A DNA stretch of 64,000 nt from Penelope pileata (lineage: Eukaryota > Chordata > Aves > Galliformes > Cracidae), in contig WBMW01005087.1 of assembly GCA_013396635.1 (NCBI GenBank), positions 558,001-622,000 of the forward strand, written 5' to 3'. How positions within the stretch are numbered: position 1 is the stretch's first letter; the number at the start of each line of letters is the position of its first letter. The position numbers and the translations under genes are program-made. The notes under the pieces were generated by a model, which had not been told where the DNA came from, did no database searches, and saw nothing but the letters and a program-made list of their open reading frames with translations. Positions 25,102 to 35,277 of this stretch are shown piece after piece.

Positions 25102-26218
25102 CTGCATACAGAAGAAAGAAATAGCTAAAATTAGGGCCAGAGCCTTCAGAAGGCTAATCTTTTGGCAAGCACACTGAGAACACCCCATACCAAGGAAACA
25201 TTGGCCCCAGTACAATCCACACTTCTATTAAAGCAACGTATGAGTCTTTAACTGAATTAAAATATCATGAGGGATTTAGCATCCAGTCAGAACAGAATTT
25301 GGTCAGGGCCCCAAAGCATACACACAAGAAAATAACAGACAAGACAGACTTCAAATCAAACATAGCACACACTAGAGGGAGCGTAAGCAGCCTGGGGACG
25401 GCAGCAGCAAGTGGACAGCCTGACTCAAAGCCCTCACACCCCCTGAGCTGCCAGTTCCAAGCCACTCCTGGCTGCATGTACCAGCAGTGACTTGTGACCA
25501 CTGTAGACAGAGCATACAACAGGCTGTGCCTTGCTTTAGCATTCTAAACAGCAGCAATGTACTCTTAACTCTCCCAGCAAGGCTGGCCACAGCAGCCATG
25601 GTGTTTGCACACCACCTGCATCCTTTGATATAAATACGTGGGGAAAATGAAAGGTATGATTACTCTTCAGTGTCACATTCAACAAGGTACTGCAAAGCTT
25701 GCAGTTAAGGAATGAAGGAAAGCATCCTCAGAAATTTCTCTCCATTAGAAATAAAACATTGCTTCTCCTGAGATTTTAATTCACTGAAGTCTTTTTCCAG
25801 TCATGCATCCTGGTCAAAATTTAAGATTCCTTCTGTCTGAAAGAAGCCATTTACTGAACTTTATGAGCAGAAGAATGCTGTTACTGACTGATTCTAGACA
25901 CTAATAAACAATGTTCTAAGTGATAGCCTCCTGAATTTATTGTGGTATTTTTAGTAGTCTGGGGCAGAAATGCCAGCTTGTAAGAATAGGGCTGTTTTAT
26001 ACTGCTGATACTGCTGTCTCCTCCTCTCCAGTGGAGGGGATCATTTATAACATGCAAGCCACACAGTGTTGGCCATTGATATTAAGACTTCAGTCTCCCA
26101 ACATTATAATTGTCTCGGCTATGCCATAACCTGTTACATGTTACCTCTGGTTGCTTTGCTTTGCGTGATGTAAGCTGATTATGACGAATATTACTCACAT
26201 GAACTAGACAACGCATTT

Positions 26219-26234
26219 AAAAAAAAAAAAAAAA
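26219..26234. repeat. Poly(A) run, 16 bases
   Basis: Uninterrupted A run, with no retrotransposon body recognised beside it. Confidence 0.9.
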
Positions 26235-27435
26235 CTTTAAGCTAAAAGCAGAAATGTTAGAACAGACCAAGATGACATAGAGCACCTGGGTTCTGTTTCC
26301 ATACATCACTGACCGGGCTCAACTCTGCAAGTCAAACTTAATCCTACTTATGGGAGTTGCACCCAGGCTTACTACAGTCATTATGAAAATTAATAATTTA
26401 TGTACACACACGCTTTGAGAATTGAGAAGGACGGTGAAAAATCTGTAAAACTAAAGTGTGTTCAAATCTGCAGTGATAGTTCACTTTTAATGGTTATCAT
26501 AATTAAAAATGGAAGCTTATTGATGTAATAGAAAAAATCCCAATTCTTAAATTCAGCCATGAAACATTCAACATAAGACAAACTCAGAAGACATCAGTGA
26601 TATATAAGTAAGGTTTTTGATCACAGAGTCTAAGCTCCCATCCCTACCAGAAGTCAGGGCAACTGACAGGCCCAGAACAACCCTGAAGATGATGAAAATC
26701 CTGATAAGCAGATAGCTGATGCTGGATCTTTCACGGGGTGCATCCCTGAGGACAGCCTAAAAAAGTAAATGGTATGGGAGCTACCATGTAAACTTACCAG
26801 GAATAAGATTCTGTAACTCCAGTAGATACTCTCCAGTGATTACCTGATCTACTACAAAGCCATTTTGTACTTCCAGCATGCTAAAGAACAGCTTTAATAT
26901 ACTGGTAAATCTGACCAAGAAGTTATTTAGCTGCAGAGTACTGAAAGGCACTTATAAATGATCTTTTCCCAGGGAAACACATTCAGATTCTCTGTTTTCC
27001 CCACATACAGAGGGATATTTGCAATACTCTGTCAATGGTTACTGCACAAAAAGTTCCTGAGCACTGTTAGACAGTATCTGGAACAAGCATAAGGGAAGTA
27101 CAATGCAGTCAACTCCAACAGATCAGTACTTTGTGCATCAGTAAGGTCTGTGGTTAAGCTACTAGCTACAGTGAAGGCCATACTGCTGTGGTTCAATCCA
27201 GTCCCATTACAGCATGGGAACTGGGTGAGGGAGGGCAGAGCCGCTGACCTAGTCTTGGGTTATAGAACCCACAGCTCTTTCTACATCTACGTGTTCTTAA
27301 AGTGAAGTCAGTCTCATGTTGACAACATCATCTGGCTGCTATGGAAGCAGCACAACAGCTCCACAGCTGATGGCATGCAAAGAGCATCAAGCACTTTGCA
27401 GAGTGACCCTTGCAAAGCACACACTGGGGGAATTC

Positions 27436-27480
27436 CCTCCCACTCCCATCCTCCCTCCACCCCCCACCCCCCCCGCCCCA
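27436..27480 (-). repeat. C-rich tract, G-quadruplex-prone on the minus strand
   Basis: Plus strand is CCCTCCCACTCCCATCCTCC, then CTCCACCCCCCACC and a run of eight C. The minus strand therefore carries more than four G runs with short spacers. If the minus strand is transcribed, the G-rich strand would be in the RNA. Confidence 0.85.
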
Positions 27481-29510
27481 GAAAAAAAACACAAAAATAC
27501 TCTGATAACCAACCCTTCATATAACTTACCATGATTTTGGGATGACTAATGGATGTCAGGAGAACTCAATCCCATGGCAATGGTTGGCACATGGCCTTTC
27601 AGCTCCACAAACTACCCCCTGGGTAAGTCCATGTTTAACTGGGCACAGGCAGAACATACTCAAAAGCCACAGAAAGAGTGACATTGTCTTCCACAGCTGC
27701 TTGCTCACCATCATGGCTGATCCCCTCCTCCAAGGTAGGAAGTCAAACTCCATTCTGTGGAAAGATGCAGCTACAAAACTCCTTTGCATGCCAATGGGGT
27801 GCCAATGCTGTGTGGTCCTCTTGCACCACAGCAGAGGGGCTCAGAAAGGTGGGAGCCACGCTATGGAGGCATTCACAGCATCTCCAGAAGTAAAAAATTA
27901 GCCCGAGACTTCTGAATCCCCAACAAGACCTAAATCAGAGAAAAAGCTGTTTGACTTTCAACACCCAGTGAGAAGCTATGGAGTCAGTAGTTAGGGAAGA
28001 ACGTCTCTGCTGGTACATGGAACCACTTCATCCTGAAAGTCAATAAACGCAGCACCCTGGTATGCCATCATCTGAAGAGCCTCTCTTCAGGGAAGGGAGG
28101 AAGTGACTCACAAGCTCAGAACAAGAGGCCAGACACAGAGAGAGGGCAGGCATCAGCAGCTAACCAGCCAGTCTCTCACATGTTTCTCCTTTAGGAGCAC
28201 AACTTGTAACAGTTGAGATCTCAGTGCTACATCTTTCTCCACGTTATTGGCATCAGTCATGTTGACAGCATCTCAGTTATGCTACAGAAATTGGTATTGC
28301 TCTGCTATTTGCCTAAGAGTTATTTCATATCCCTTATGTCAGATCTGATTTTATACAAAACTGCATTTGGTCTTCTGTTCCAGGACTGTCACAGGAACAC
28401 TCAGTAAAGGCATAAAAACAAGCAAAGCAGATCACATACAGTGTAGGTATTAGGGCAGGGTGAAAAGCGACAGAAACATTGCAACTTTCCCTTGGAATTG
28501 GTCAGAAAAGTACTTGTTTAAAAAGAACGCTATTTCTTACATATATACAAGCAACTATTTTCAACCCAACTGTAGGATATTCACAACTAAATATACAATT
28601 CTTCTTACACAGTCAGTATTTTCAGCCCTCTGCCATTATAAAGAAAACATTCCCCGTGAAAGTCAGTCCCAAATACAGGCACGCATACACTGCATAAGGC
28701 AGTAGTGGGCAGAGAGCCCTGAGCCTCTTCAAGAGATCTGGTCCACCTTGCCACCCACACTAGCAGGCAGAATATCTCACCTGAATCCTGCAAGTGGTTA
28801 TAGAAAGGGGGAACATGCTATGGGCATGCACACACATTGGCAGGGGGGATATTTTTCCAAAAAGACACATCAATACCTTCGCTCAGACTCATTCTAGTTG
28901 GTATAAAGGTAAGGCAAGAACTCTCCAGGTGTGAGGAGCTGGCAGTCTGATCCTCCTTGATATACGCAACTGTTTGTAGTACAAGGACTTCTCACCCACT
29001 CCAACCTAAAACAAGTTATGAGAACACTCCTTGGGCATAGCTGAGTGTCTAGGCAGAGGTGGTTACTTGCACCTTGCAAAGGTTTGAATACTTTGGGATG
29101 GTGATAATTAAGGAATTTCTTCTCTCCTCTAGAAATAGAAACATCTCCTCAATGAGCATAAAAAGACACACATTTGTTCGTTTCCCAAGAAGAAGCTCCA
29201 GAGTAAGAGCTCCATTTTTTGCCATTCTAGATTCTCATCACAAGTCTGGAAAAGCTTTAACAAACATGCTGCAAGTTTTTATTTTGTTTTTTGAAAAAGA
29301 AAGTCACCTCACACGCTTATACCACTTAGAAAAAGAAAACTTAGTTACAGCTTATTACGGTCTAGGCAGTCCAATAATTTCCATCTTCTATTAATGTATT
29401 TTCAGTACTTACAGACCCTTCACAACAGGGACATAAGTAATACCAATATTGCATCTTAGCCTCTGACTTCACAAAACAAGATACTGATATGGTATAACAA
29501 TGAAAAGCTG

Positions 29511-29550
29511 AAAAACAATTAAAGAGATCTAAAAACAATTAAAGAGATCT
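29511..29550. repeat. Perfect 20-bp tandem duplication
   Basis: AAAAACAATTAAAGAGATCT occurs twice head to tail without a mismatch. This points to a recent slippage or duplication event. Confidence 0.95.
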
Positions 29551-29566
29551 GTCTGCTTTTGTTGTC

Positions 29567-29585
29567 TTTTTTTTTTTTTTTTTTT
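29567..29585. repeat. Poly(T) run, 19 bases
   Basis: Uninterrupted T run just downstream of the 20-bp duplication. Confidence 0.9.
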
Positions 29586-30866
29586 GAGGGAAGGAAGCAT
29601 CAAACAGTGAATGAGAGGCCACTGGTTGAAAGAAAAACGTAACACATACAAAATCTGGTGCACAGTTACCCCGTAGAGCCTACCACCACAGGCAACAAGT
29701 AAGCAGTACAAGCAACCTTGAAGATATAATTAAGATCAAAATACACACAAGTATAGGAGTAAGTCTTCACATCTCAGAACAGAGACCTTGAGCTATCAGA
29801 GCAGGGAGGAGCCTTCCCCAAGGCCATTCACTTACTCAGTGCCACCTGTAGTCTTTCCAATTCCCACTGGTAGGGGCCACTTGCAGGTCAAGGTCTGAGG
29901 TCAGAAGATTGGTGCAGTTGATTACAAGAAAACCCTATCCATCATAACCAAGGGATGTTGATCAAGCGTGCACACTTCCTCAAGAGATGTCACCCCATTT
30001 AAGATAACGTGCTGAATTGCTTTCTCCCAACTCAGTGTTGGTTAGGAGAAATTCTATTCAAAGCCCCTGAAGTTTGTCACTTGGGCAAGCATAACGTAGG
30101 ACCAGAACGACATGCTGTACTGTGTTGTAACAGAAGGGAGTTACTGAGCTGCAGTTACAAACTCATTGGAGTGCAAAACAGACTCCCAGTGGAAGAAACA
30201 GAAGCTCCACATAGCTGATGAGAGTCTTTTTTCCCCCCTTATATGTTATCAACACTGAAAGATGACCTGAGCAAAGTGAAGAGAAAGGCAGATCTAGATT
30301 TTCCCCCATGTAATATTTTTAGAAACACACTGAAATCCCCTGAACAGAGCTGGGAGTCGCTGATACAGCTGCTGGATCCAACTATGTACAACAATTGAGA
30401 ACCTGAGTCTTGCTTAGGCTTCATATTGTGATACATCAGGGAACACACGAGTGCTAATACACAGCACTAAATGCTTTCCTTACAGACATCCCTACGGGTA
30501 GCTTGTTGCTGCAAATATATCCTTCACTCACTTCAGTCTGAGTGAATAAAAACAATACAGTGCCTGACTCAGCAGATTAAGTATATTCCAAATATTGAGC
30601 GTGCAGGTAACTTTCTCAAAGTCACCTGGGATTATCCTCTAAGTGATACTTCAATCAAATCAATATTATGTTTGTGATGCTATAGAAATGAGAGAATATT
30701 TTGCGTAGCCAATTTTAAAGAAAATGGACGAGTTGAGAAAGGATCAGTCCGTAAGTGGATATTGAACACTGTGACCCAGATAGGAGCTCTGCCTCAGGAA
30801 GCCCTGAAGCAACAGCTTGCCAGGAAGAAAGCAAGCATTCCGGGGAAAGGATGGCATGCTCTCTTG

Positions 30867-30874
30867 CTTTAGCC
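30867..30874 (+). repeat. Left target-site duplication of hAT element
   Basis: CTTTAGCC, directly before the terminal repeat CAGGCACGTCCAACC. It is identical to 32216-32223. Eight bases is the standard hAT duplication length. Confidence 0.9.
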
Positions 30875-31249
30875 CAGGCACGTCCAACCCGCGGGCTGCA
30901 CGCGGCCTGGCACAGCTGGCAGTGCGGCCTGCCCCATTGTCATGGCAACAGCTCTGCCCTGCCAAGCAGCCCAGCCCAGCCCCAGGCCCTCACCCATCAC
31001 CCGGCACCTAGCACTGTCCGAGCTGAGCGTGGGATGTGGGGAGGGCACAGTGCAGTGCTAACTTCAGTTATGAAGTGATTTTATGCATTTTGGTACATTG
31101 GCTAAACACAGCCCTGCGAGCAGTGAAAAATATGCAATCTGGCTTTCTGTTGTGATAAAAGCATTTAACAATAGGTTTCAAGATTACTGAAAAAAATAAA
31201 TTTTTTAGTCTATTTGTGACTCCCTTTTCAGTCAACATAAATACATTAC

Positions 31250-31560
31250 CTGCACGTTTTTCAAATGGAATATATGGAGTGGCAACCAGATATTCAACTC
31301 AACAAAAAATCTCATCACGTATCTCTACAAGACTTTTGAGGCCCATCTTACCAGAGAAGCACATCCCTCACTTCACAACCACATCTTATTCACCTCATCA
31401 CTTTTTGGCATTATGTACATGTGTAAGCAATTGTTTTCAGGGATGAAGTTTCAAGGATGAAGTACAGGAAGAGTAAAATTTCAGAAGTCTGACAAACACC
31501 TTGAGAACTCACTAAGAATTGCAACAACCACTTTCATCAAACCAGACTGATGCATTAGTT
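31250..31560 (+). pseudogene. Degraded hAT transposase C-terminal region
   Basis: The translated plus strand gives conserved-looking hAT fragments spread over more than one frame: NINTLPARF near 31230-31260, then, after a shift, QPDIQLNKKSHH, a tract around ITFWHYVH, and RDEVSRMKYRKSKISEV ending near 31480, with NSLRIATT just beyond. In-frame stops separate these. The order matches the end of a hAT dimerisation domain as I know the family. No functional protein is possible. Confidence 0.5.
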
Positions 31561-31684
31561 TCACAAAATGAACGTCAATTATCCTACTAGTTTTACGGTT
31601 TTTTTGCTCTCTTTTATATTTAAATAGAAAACATAAAAAAATAACTTTCATTAGTTATATACATTAACTATGTTATATATAAGA

Positions 31685-32146
31685 GGGACAGGGACCTCCT
31701 GGAAAGAGTCCAGTGGAGGACCACAAAGATGATAAAGGGCTTGGAGCATCTCCTTATGAGGAGAGGCTCAGTAAGCTGGGTCTGTTCAGCCTTAAGAAAA
31801 GAAGGCTGAGAGGATCTTATCAATGTCTACAAATATCTAAAGCATGGGAGGCAAATAGACACGGGGAATCTCTTTTCAGTAGTCTGGGGGGACAGGACAA
31901 GGGGAAATGGGCAAAAACTGGAGCACAGGCAGTTCCGCACCAATATGTGGAAGAACTTCTTCACAGTGTGGGTGACGGAGTGCTGCGACAGGCTGCCCAG
32001 GGAGGTTGTGGAGTCTCCTTCCCTGGAGATATTCAAGACCCACCTGGATGCCTACCTGTGCGACCCGCACTGGGGAACCTGCTTTGGCAGGGGAGTTGGA
32101 CTCGATCTCTAGAGGTCCCTTCCAACTCCTACAATTCTGTGATTTT
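31685..32146 (+). repeat. CR1 LINE 3' fragment nested in the hAT element
   Basis: Starts near GAGGGACAGGGACCTCCTGG and runs through a GAGGAGAGGCTCAGTAAGCTG block, GGAAGAACTTCTTCACAGTG, CAGGCTGCCCAGGGAGGTTG and GGGAGTTGGACTCGATCTCT. It ends AGGTCCCTTCCAACTCCTAC AATTCTGTGATT. The hAT sequence resumes immediately afterwards with TATGTGGCCCAAGAC. The CR1 therefore inserted after the hAT. It includes part of ORF2 and the 3' UTR. The 172-codon plus frame across it is a repeat artefact. Confidence 0.93.
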
Positions 32147-32215
32147 ATATGTGGCCCAAGACAATTCCTCTTCACTCAACACAGACCAAGCAAGCCCAAA
32201 GGTTGGACACCCACG

Positions 32216-32223
32216 CTTTAGCC
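32216..32223 (+). repeat. Right target-site duplication of hAT element
   Basis: CTTTAGCC, directly after the right terminal repeat. It is a perfect match to the left copy at 30867-30874. Confidence 0.9.
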
Positions 32224-32395
32224 TTTACTAAGCAGCTGCTACTCAGCAACACCAGGAGAAGATTTTGACATATCATTTCATCTGAATCATTAAACATTTC
32301 TCAAGCATCTGTGAATTTCACAGTCTATGTACTCTCCTCTCTACATAATCAGAAAGTCTTATAAAATGCTACTTAACAGGAAATTCGTATTTCAG

Positions 32396-32557
32396 CAAAC
32401 AAGTATTTTTCCAACAAAAAGACCTGCTGTATGTGTGTTTACCTGTTCTGGCAAACAGCAGGAACTGCATTTCATCTTACCTGAGCCACCCTTGAACCGG
32501 CAATGGCAAGTACTTAATGAATATGACAAAGGCAAATTTAACAAGAATTACCAGCAG
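32396..32557 (+). other. Isolated candidate exon on the plus strand
   Basis: Product not recognised. An acceptor (AAATTCGTATTTCAG) and a donor (CAGCAG followed by GTAATA) enclose exactly 54 open codons in phase 0-0. The peptide includes FPTKRPAVCVFTCSGKQQEL and PPLNRQWQVLNEYDKGKF. It sits 170 bases beyond the hAT element and has no matching partner exon nearby on the same strand. It is a useful measure of how easily pseudo-exons arise here. Confidence 0.2.
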
Positions 32558-32841
32558 GTAATAAAGACAAGTAACAGCTGTATTTTCAGATTCTTGTTAC
32601 TCTCAGGTAGAAAAAGTAGAAGGGGAAAGGTTGTGAGCTGCTGCCAGAATTCAGCCTTTAGCCCTGTGTCTGGATGGCAGAATGAGAAAGTGACTTTGCT
32701 ACTTTTTCTTCTTATTGCCTAGAGGTAGCAGAAGCATAGCAGGAAGATTCAAAGGAAAAAACAGACTATTTCTTTCCTTAGTGCTCCTGTGTTGATTTCA
32801 AGCTCTAACAAATAATTACTTAGCTGTCTTTGCTTCAGTGC

Positions 32842-32862
32842 AAAAAAAAAAAAAAAAAAAAA
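32842..32862. repeat. Poly(A) run, 21 bases
   Basis: Uninterrupted A run without a recognisable element upstream. Confidence 0.9.
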
Positions 32863-33269
32863 CTTCTCACTTGTTACTCCCCAGTAGGGTGCTTCTCAAT
32901 TATTTCTGCACTTCTTTCTTTACTTGACCTCTGTTATGTGGATGCAAAGAAAGAAGCAAAGAAAGAATACTGAGCAAATGGACTACAGAAAATAGAACTG
33001 TTCAAGTGTTAAAGCCTTTTCAACTTGCACTCAAGACCTCCATAAAATATTATGACAGTGAAAGTCAAATATCAGTTCAATTTCTTCTCTCCCCACTGCC
33101 ATCCCTCAGACACTTTAGACTCATTCTATTCAAAGCTCAGATTAGGTATTCCTATTCCTAATTTTTGTCCTCTCGCCATTTCCCATGGGCATTTAGACAG
33201 CAGGAAGCCTAGCTTACCCCCACAGTATCAGAGCAGAATGCAGGTCTCAAACCCAGCAGCTACATTCAG

Positions 33270-33298
33270 AAAAAAAAATAGTAAAAAAAAAAAAAAAG
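33270..33298. repeat. A-rich simple repeat
   Basis: Nine A, then TAGT, then fifteen A, GCAACAAACAAA following. It is a simple A-rich stretch. Confidence 0.85.
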
Positions 33299-34711
33299 CA
33301 ACAAACAAAAAACCCCACATTTTTCTCTTTAAAGCTGTTCTTGTGTGTTTCTAGGCACTAGCAGAGGATGCAGAAATCAATGTGCTTTGGGAACCACATC
33401 ACCTTTGGAAACAGCACTGTACATTATTTGGTGCTGCCAGGAACACTACTAGGACAGAAAAAGCCAATCCAGCTGGGAAATCACTTGGGGAAAATCTCAG
33501 ATTACCATTACTGGACTCATGAGTACTTCATACTCCTAGAGTCAAAGGAAGAGAGCCACAACGTTGTGAAAACCATTTTAAGAATTTATTCAACCTCAAT
33601 TTGTTTCACATTTTAGTGACCTCTCACCCCTTTTTCAGTTCAAATGCTTTCCTTACTTTAGACACTTAGCTGAAACACTCCACATATACCTCTCCCACCA
33701 ATCCTTTTCTGGCATTGCTGTCCCCAGCACAGAACATCTCTCAAGACCTGAGACAGATGGCCTGAAGACAGCCTCAAAGCTGTGCCCGCACAGGATTTGT
33801 AGTAGCAGCAACAGCAAGTCCTGCTCACCAGTAGCTGCACCAGGGCTGGCAGTCAGACCTGCTGATACATATCAGAGTAAGCCTCTACAAGTGGTACTAA
33901 TTAGTGGCTTGCTGGTGGCCCCAGCAAGGCCAAGGATCAAACAGGAGTCAGCAGCAGCCTGGTCCCACAGGATGCCACCCGCAGGTCAGTGGAGCTGGAG
34001 CTGCAAGGAGGCCTCCAGTGCTACTGCCTGGCTGTGCATTTAACATATGTCTTCAGAGCTGTCAGCAGATCACCTTTCATCAGCACCAAACTCACAGATA
34101 GGCCAGTTTACTGCAGCAAATGGGAGTGTGAAATGAGAAGGTCAATAAGGGCTCCAAGGGGAGCTCCCAACCGACAGCATTTCTAGTGTGGGCTGAAAAC
34201 TGATCTGAAATACCCTGTCACAAGGAAAAGCAGCCTTGGGGCTCCTTTAAGTTGCGTAAGCAGTCACAACAGCAACCAGCACAAGTGTGGTGGTGGTATT
34301 CGGATTCACCTTCTCCTGTCACTCCTTTTACTCAGGCCTATTTTGGGAGACTTCCACAGTCAAGTTAAAATGTGAGTGGAAGGAAGTTCTGAAAGCATGC
34401 CCCAGTGGCCATGTGGTATTTACTATCTGATCACAGACAGGTCTGCTTGCCAGCCTGTAGCTTTGAACATACATCACACTTGTACCATAGCAAGGCAAAG
34501 CATCGCTCCAGTAGCACTCCCTTCCAGTTGACTGAGGAGTTCCTCAAGGGCTGCACCTTCATGCCACCATCACAAGACAGGATTTGCTACCGCACTCTTT
34601 CCTAGCAAACCACCCAGCACACTCCATCCCAAAAACTGTTACAGACTGGTTACTTTCATATTCAAAAGAAATTATTTGTAAGGAAATGGACTAACCTCAG
34701 TGTTAAATACA

Positions 34712-35277
34712 TAGGTTGCTCTGAAAGTCATGTCTCCAGTTTATTTCCGTGGAAACTACAACAGATACAAAGAGCACAATAACACTGTTTGATAGAGCAG
34801 ATTCTCAGCTACAAAACACTGTTTTTCAAGAGTCACCACCATTAGCCGATTTGCATGAATGAGATGATTGAGATGCTCTTCATTTAGGGGTGTGACAGCT
34901 GTGCATGGCTGTCTGGAACATGGCATCTTTCACACTGGCAACAGGCAATCTTTCACATCGCTGTCGCCACAGCTGAAACACAGCACCCATCGCCTCACTG
35001 TGCTCACATCCACTGTTTGGTCTCCATAAACATTCAGCAAGTGCTGATGAACTTCAATGAGTGCCATTTTTTCCTGCATGGAGGAATTCAGTTCCACCCC
35101 TTTGCTTCATCCGCGCTCCCATGTCAGACGCCATTGTGTCAGGCTGCCCCTCTGCTGCCAGCTGTCACACAGCAACAACATGGAACGGAATACTGGTGGG
35201 AAGGTTCAACCTCTACTGCCATACCTCTGACGTCATGGGCCAACATAAAATAGGAAGCATTGCTTTTGGAGCAGCCC
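34712..35277 (-). mobile_element. Galluhop-type mariner, internally deleted
   Basis: The left end AGGTTGCTCTGAAAGTCATG and right end GCATTGCTTTTGGAGCAGCC form diverged terminal inverted repeats close to the chicken Galluhop (Mariner1) pattern as I remember it. The left end sits next to TA, the mariner target. Length is about 566 bp, roughly half of the full family length. The minus strand carries the transposase N-terminal region, so the C-terminal catalytic part has been lost. The other end of the minus-strand element runs straight from transposase sequence into the terminal repeat. It is a non-autonomous, MITE-like derivative. Confidence 0.85.
34830..35134 (-). pseudogene. Broken mariner transposase N-terminus
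   Basis: On the minus strand an ATG at 35134 starts MASDMGARMKQR. A frameshift follows near 35090, after which the family-like MALIEVHQHLLNVYGDQTVD and STVRRWV motifs appear (a helix-turn-helix DNA-binding region), then SCGDSDVKD. A further shift leads to remnants near NEEHLNHLIHANRL. The DDE/D catalytic part is absent. Not functional. Confidence 0.7.

Larger units (their letters stand above)
25102..30866. other. Gene-free sequence, probable intron
   Basis: No transposon was recognised. It contains an A run at 26219-26234, a C-rich tract at 27436-27480, a perfect 20-bp duplication at 29511-29550 and a T run at 29567-29585. Open frames at 27542-27901 (119 codons) and 28460-28705 lack start or splice context. 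Confidence 0.45.
30875..32215 (+). mobile_element. hAT (Charlie-like) DNA transposon remnant
   Basis: The left end CAGGCACGTCCAACC and right end GGTTGGACACCCACG are diverged inverted repeats sharing a perfect GTCCAACC. They are flanked by perfect 8-bp direct repeats (CTTTAGCC). Inside each end are the GCGGGCTGCACGCGGCC and ATGTGGCCCAAGACAATTC blocks that I recall from Charlie-type elements. Between about 31200 and 31560 the plus strand carries a broken reading frame resembling the C-terminal part of hAT transposases, with pieces such as FSVNINTLPARF and, after a frame break, a basic KYRKSK stretch followed by LRIATT. Stops and frameshifts make it inactive. A CR1 is nested near the right end. 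Without the CR1 the remnant is about 880 bp, so it is internally deleted relative to an autonomous copy. Confidence 0.85.
32558..34711. other. Gene-free sequence
   Basis: Contains A runs at 32842-32862 and 33270-33298. No transposon body was recognised. Short plus frames (33052-33354, 33904-34101) look like chance. Confidence 0.45.

Noticed and set aside
25372..25511. Minus-strand frame after CTCTGTCTACAG as a further exon
   Set aside because: Two frames are equally open in GC-rich sequence, and the peptide has no distinguishing feature. Not enough to separate it from a pseudo-exon.
31713..32231. 172-codon plus frame
   Set aside because: It lies across the nested CR1 and the hAT right end. 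It is translated repeat, with no independent start context.
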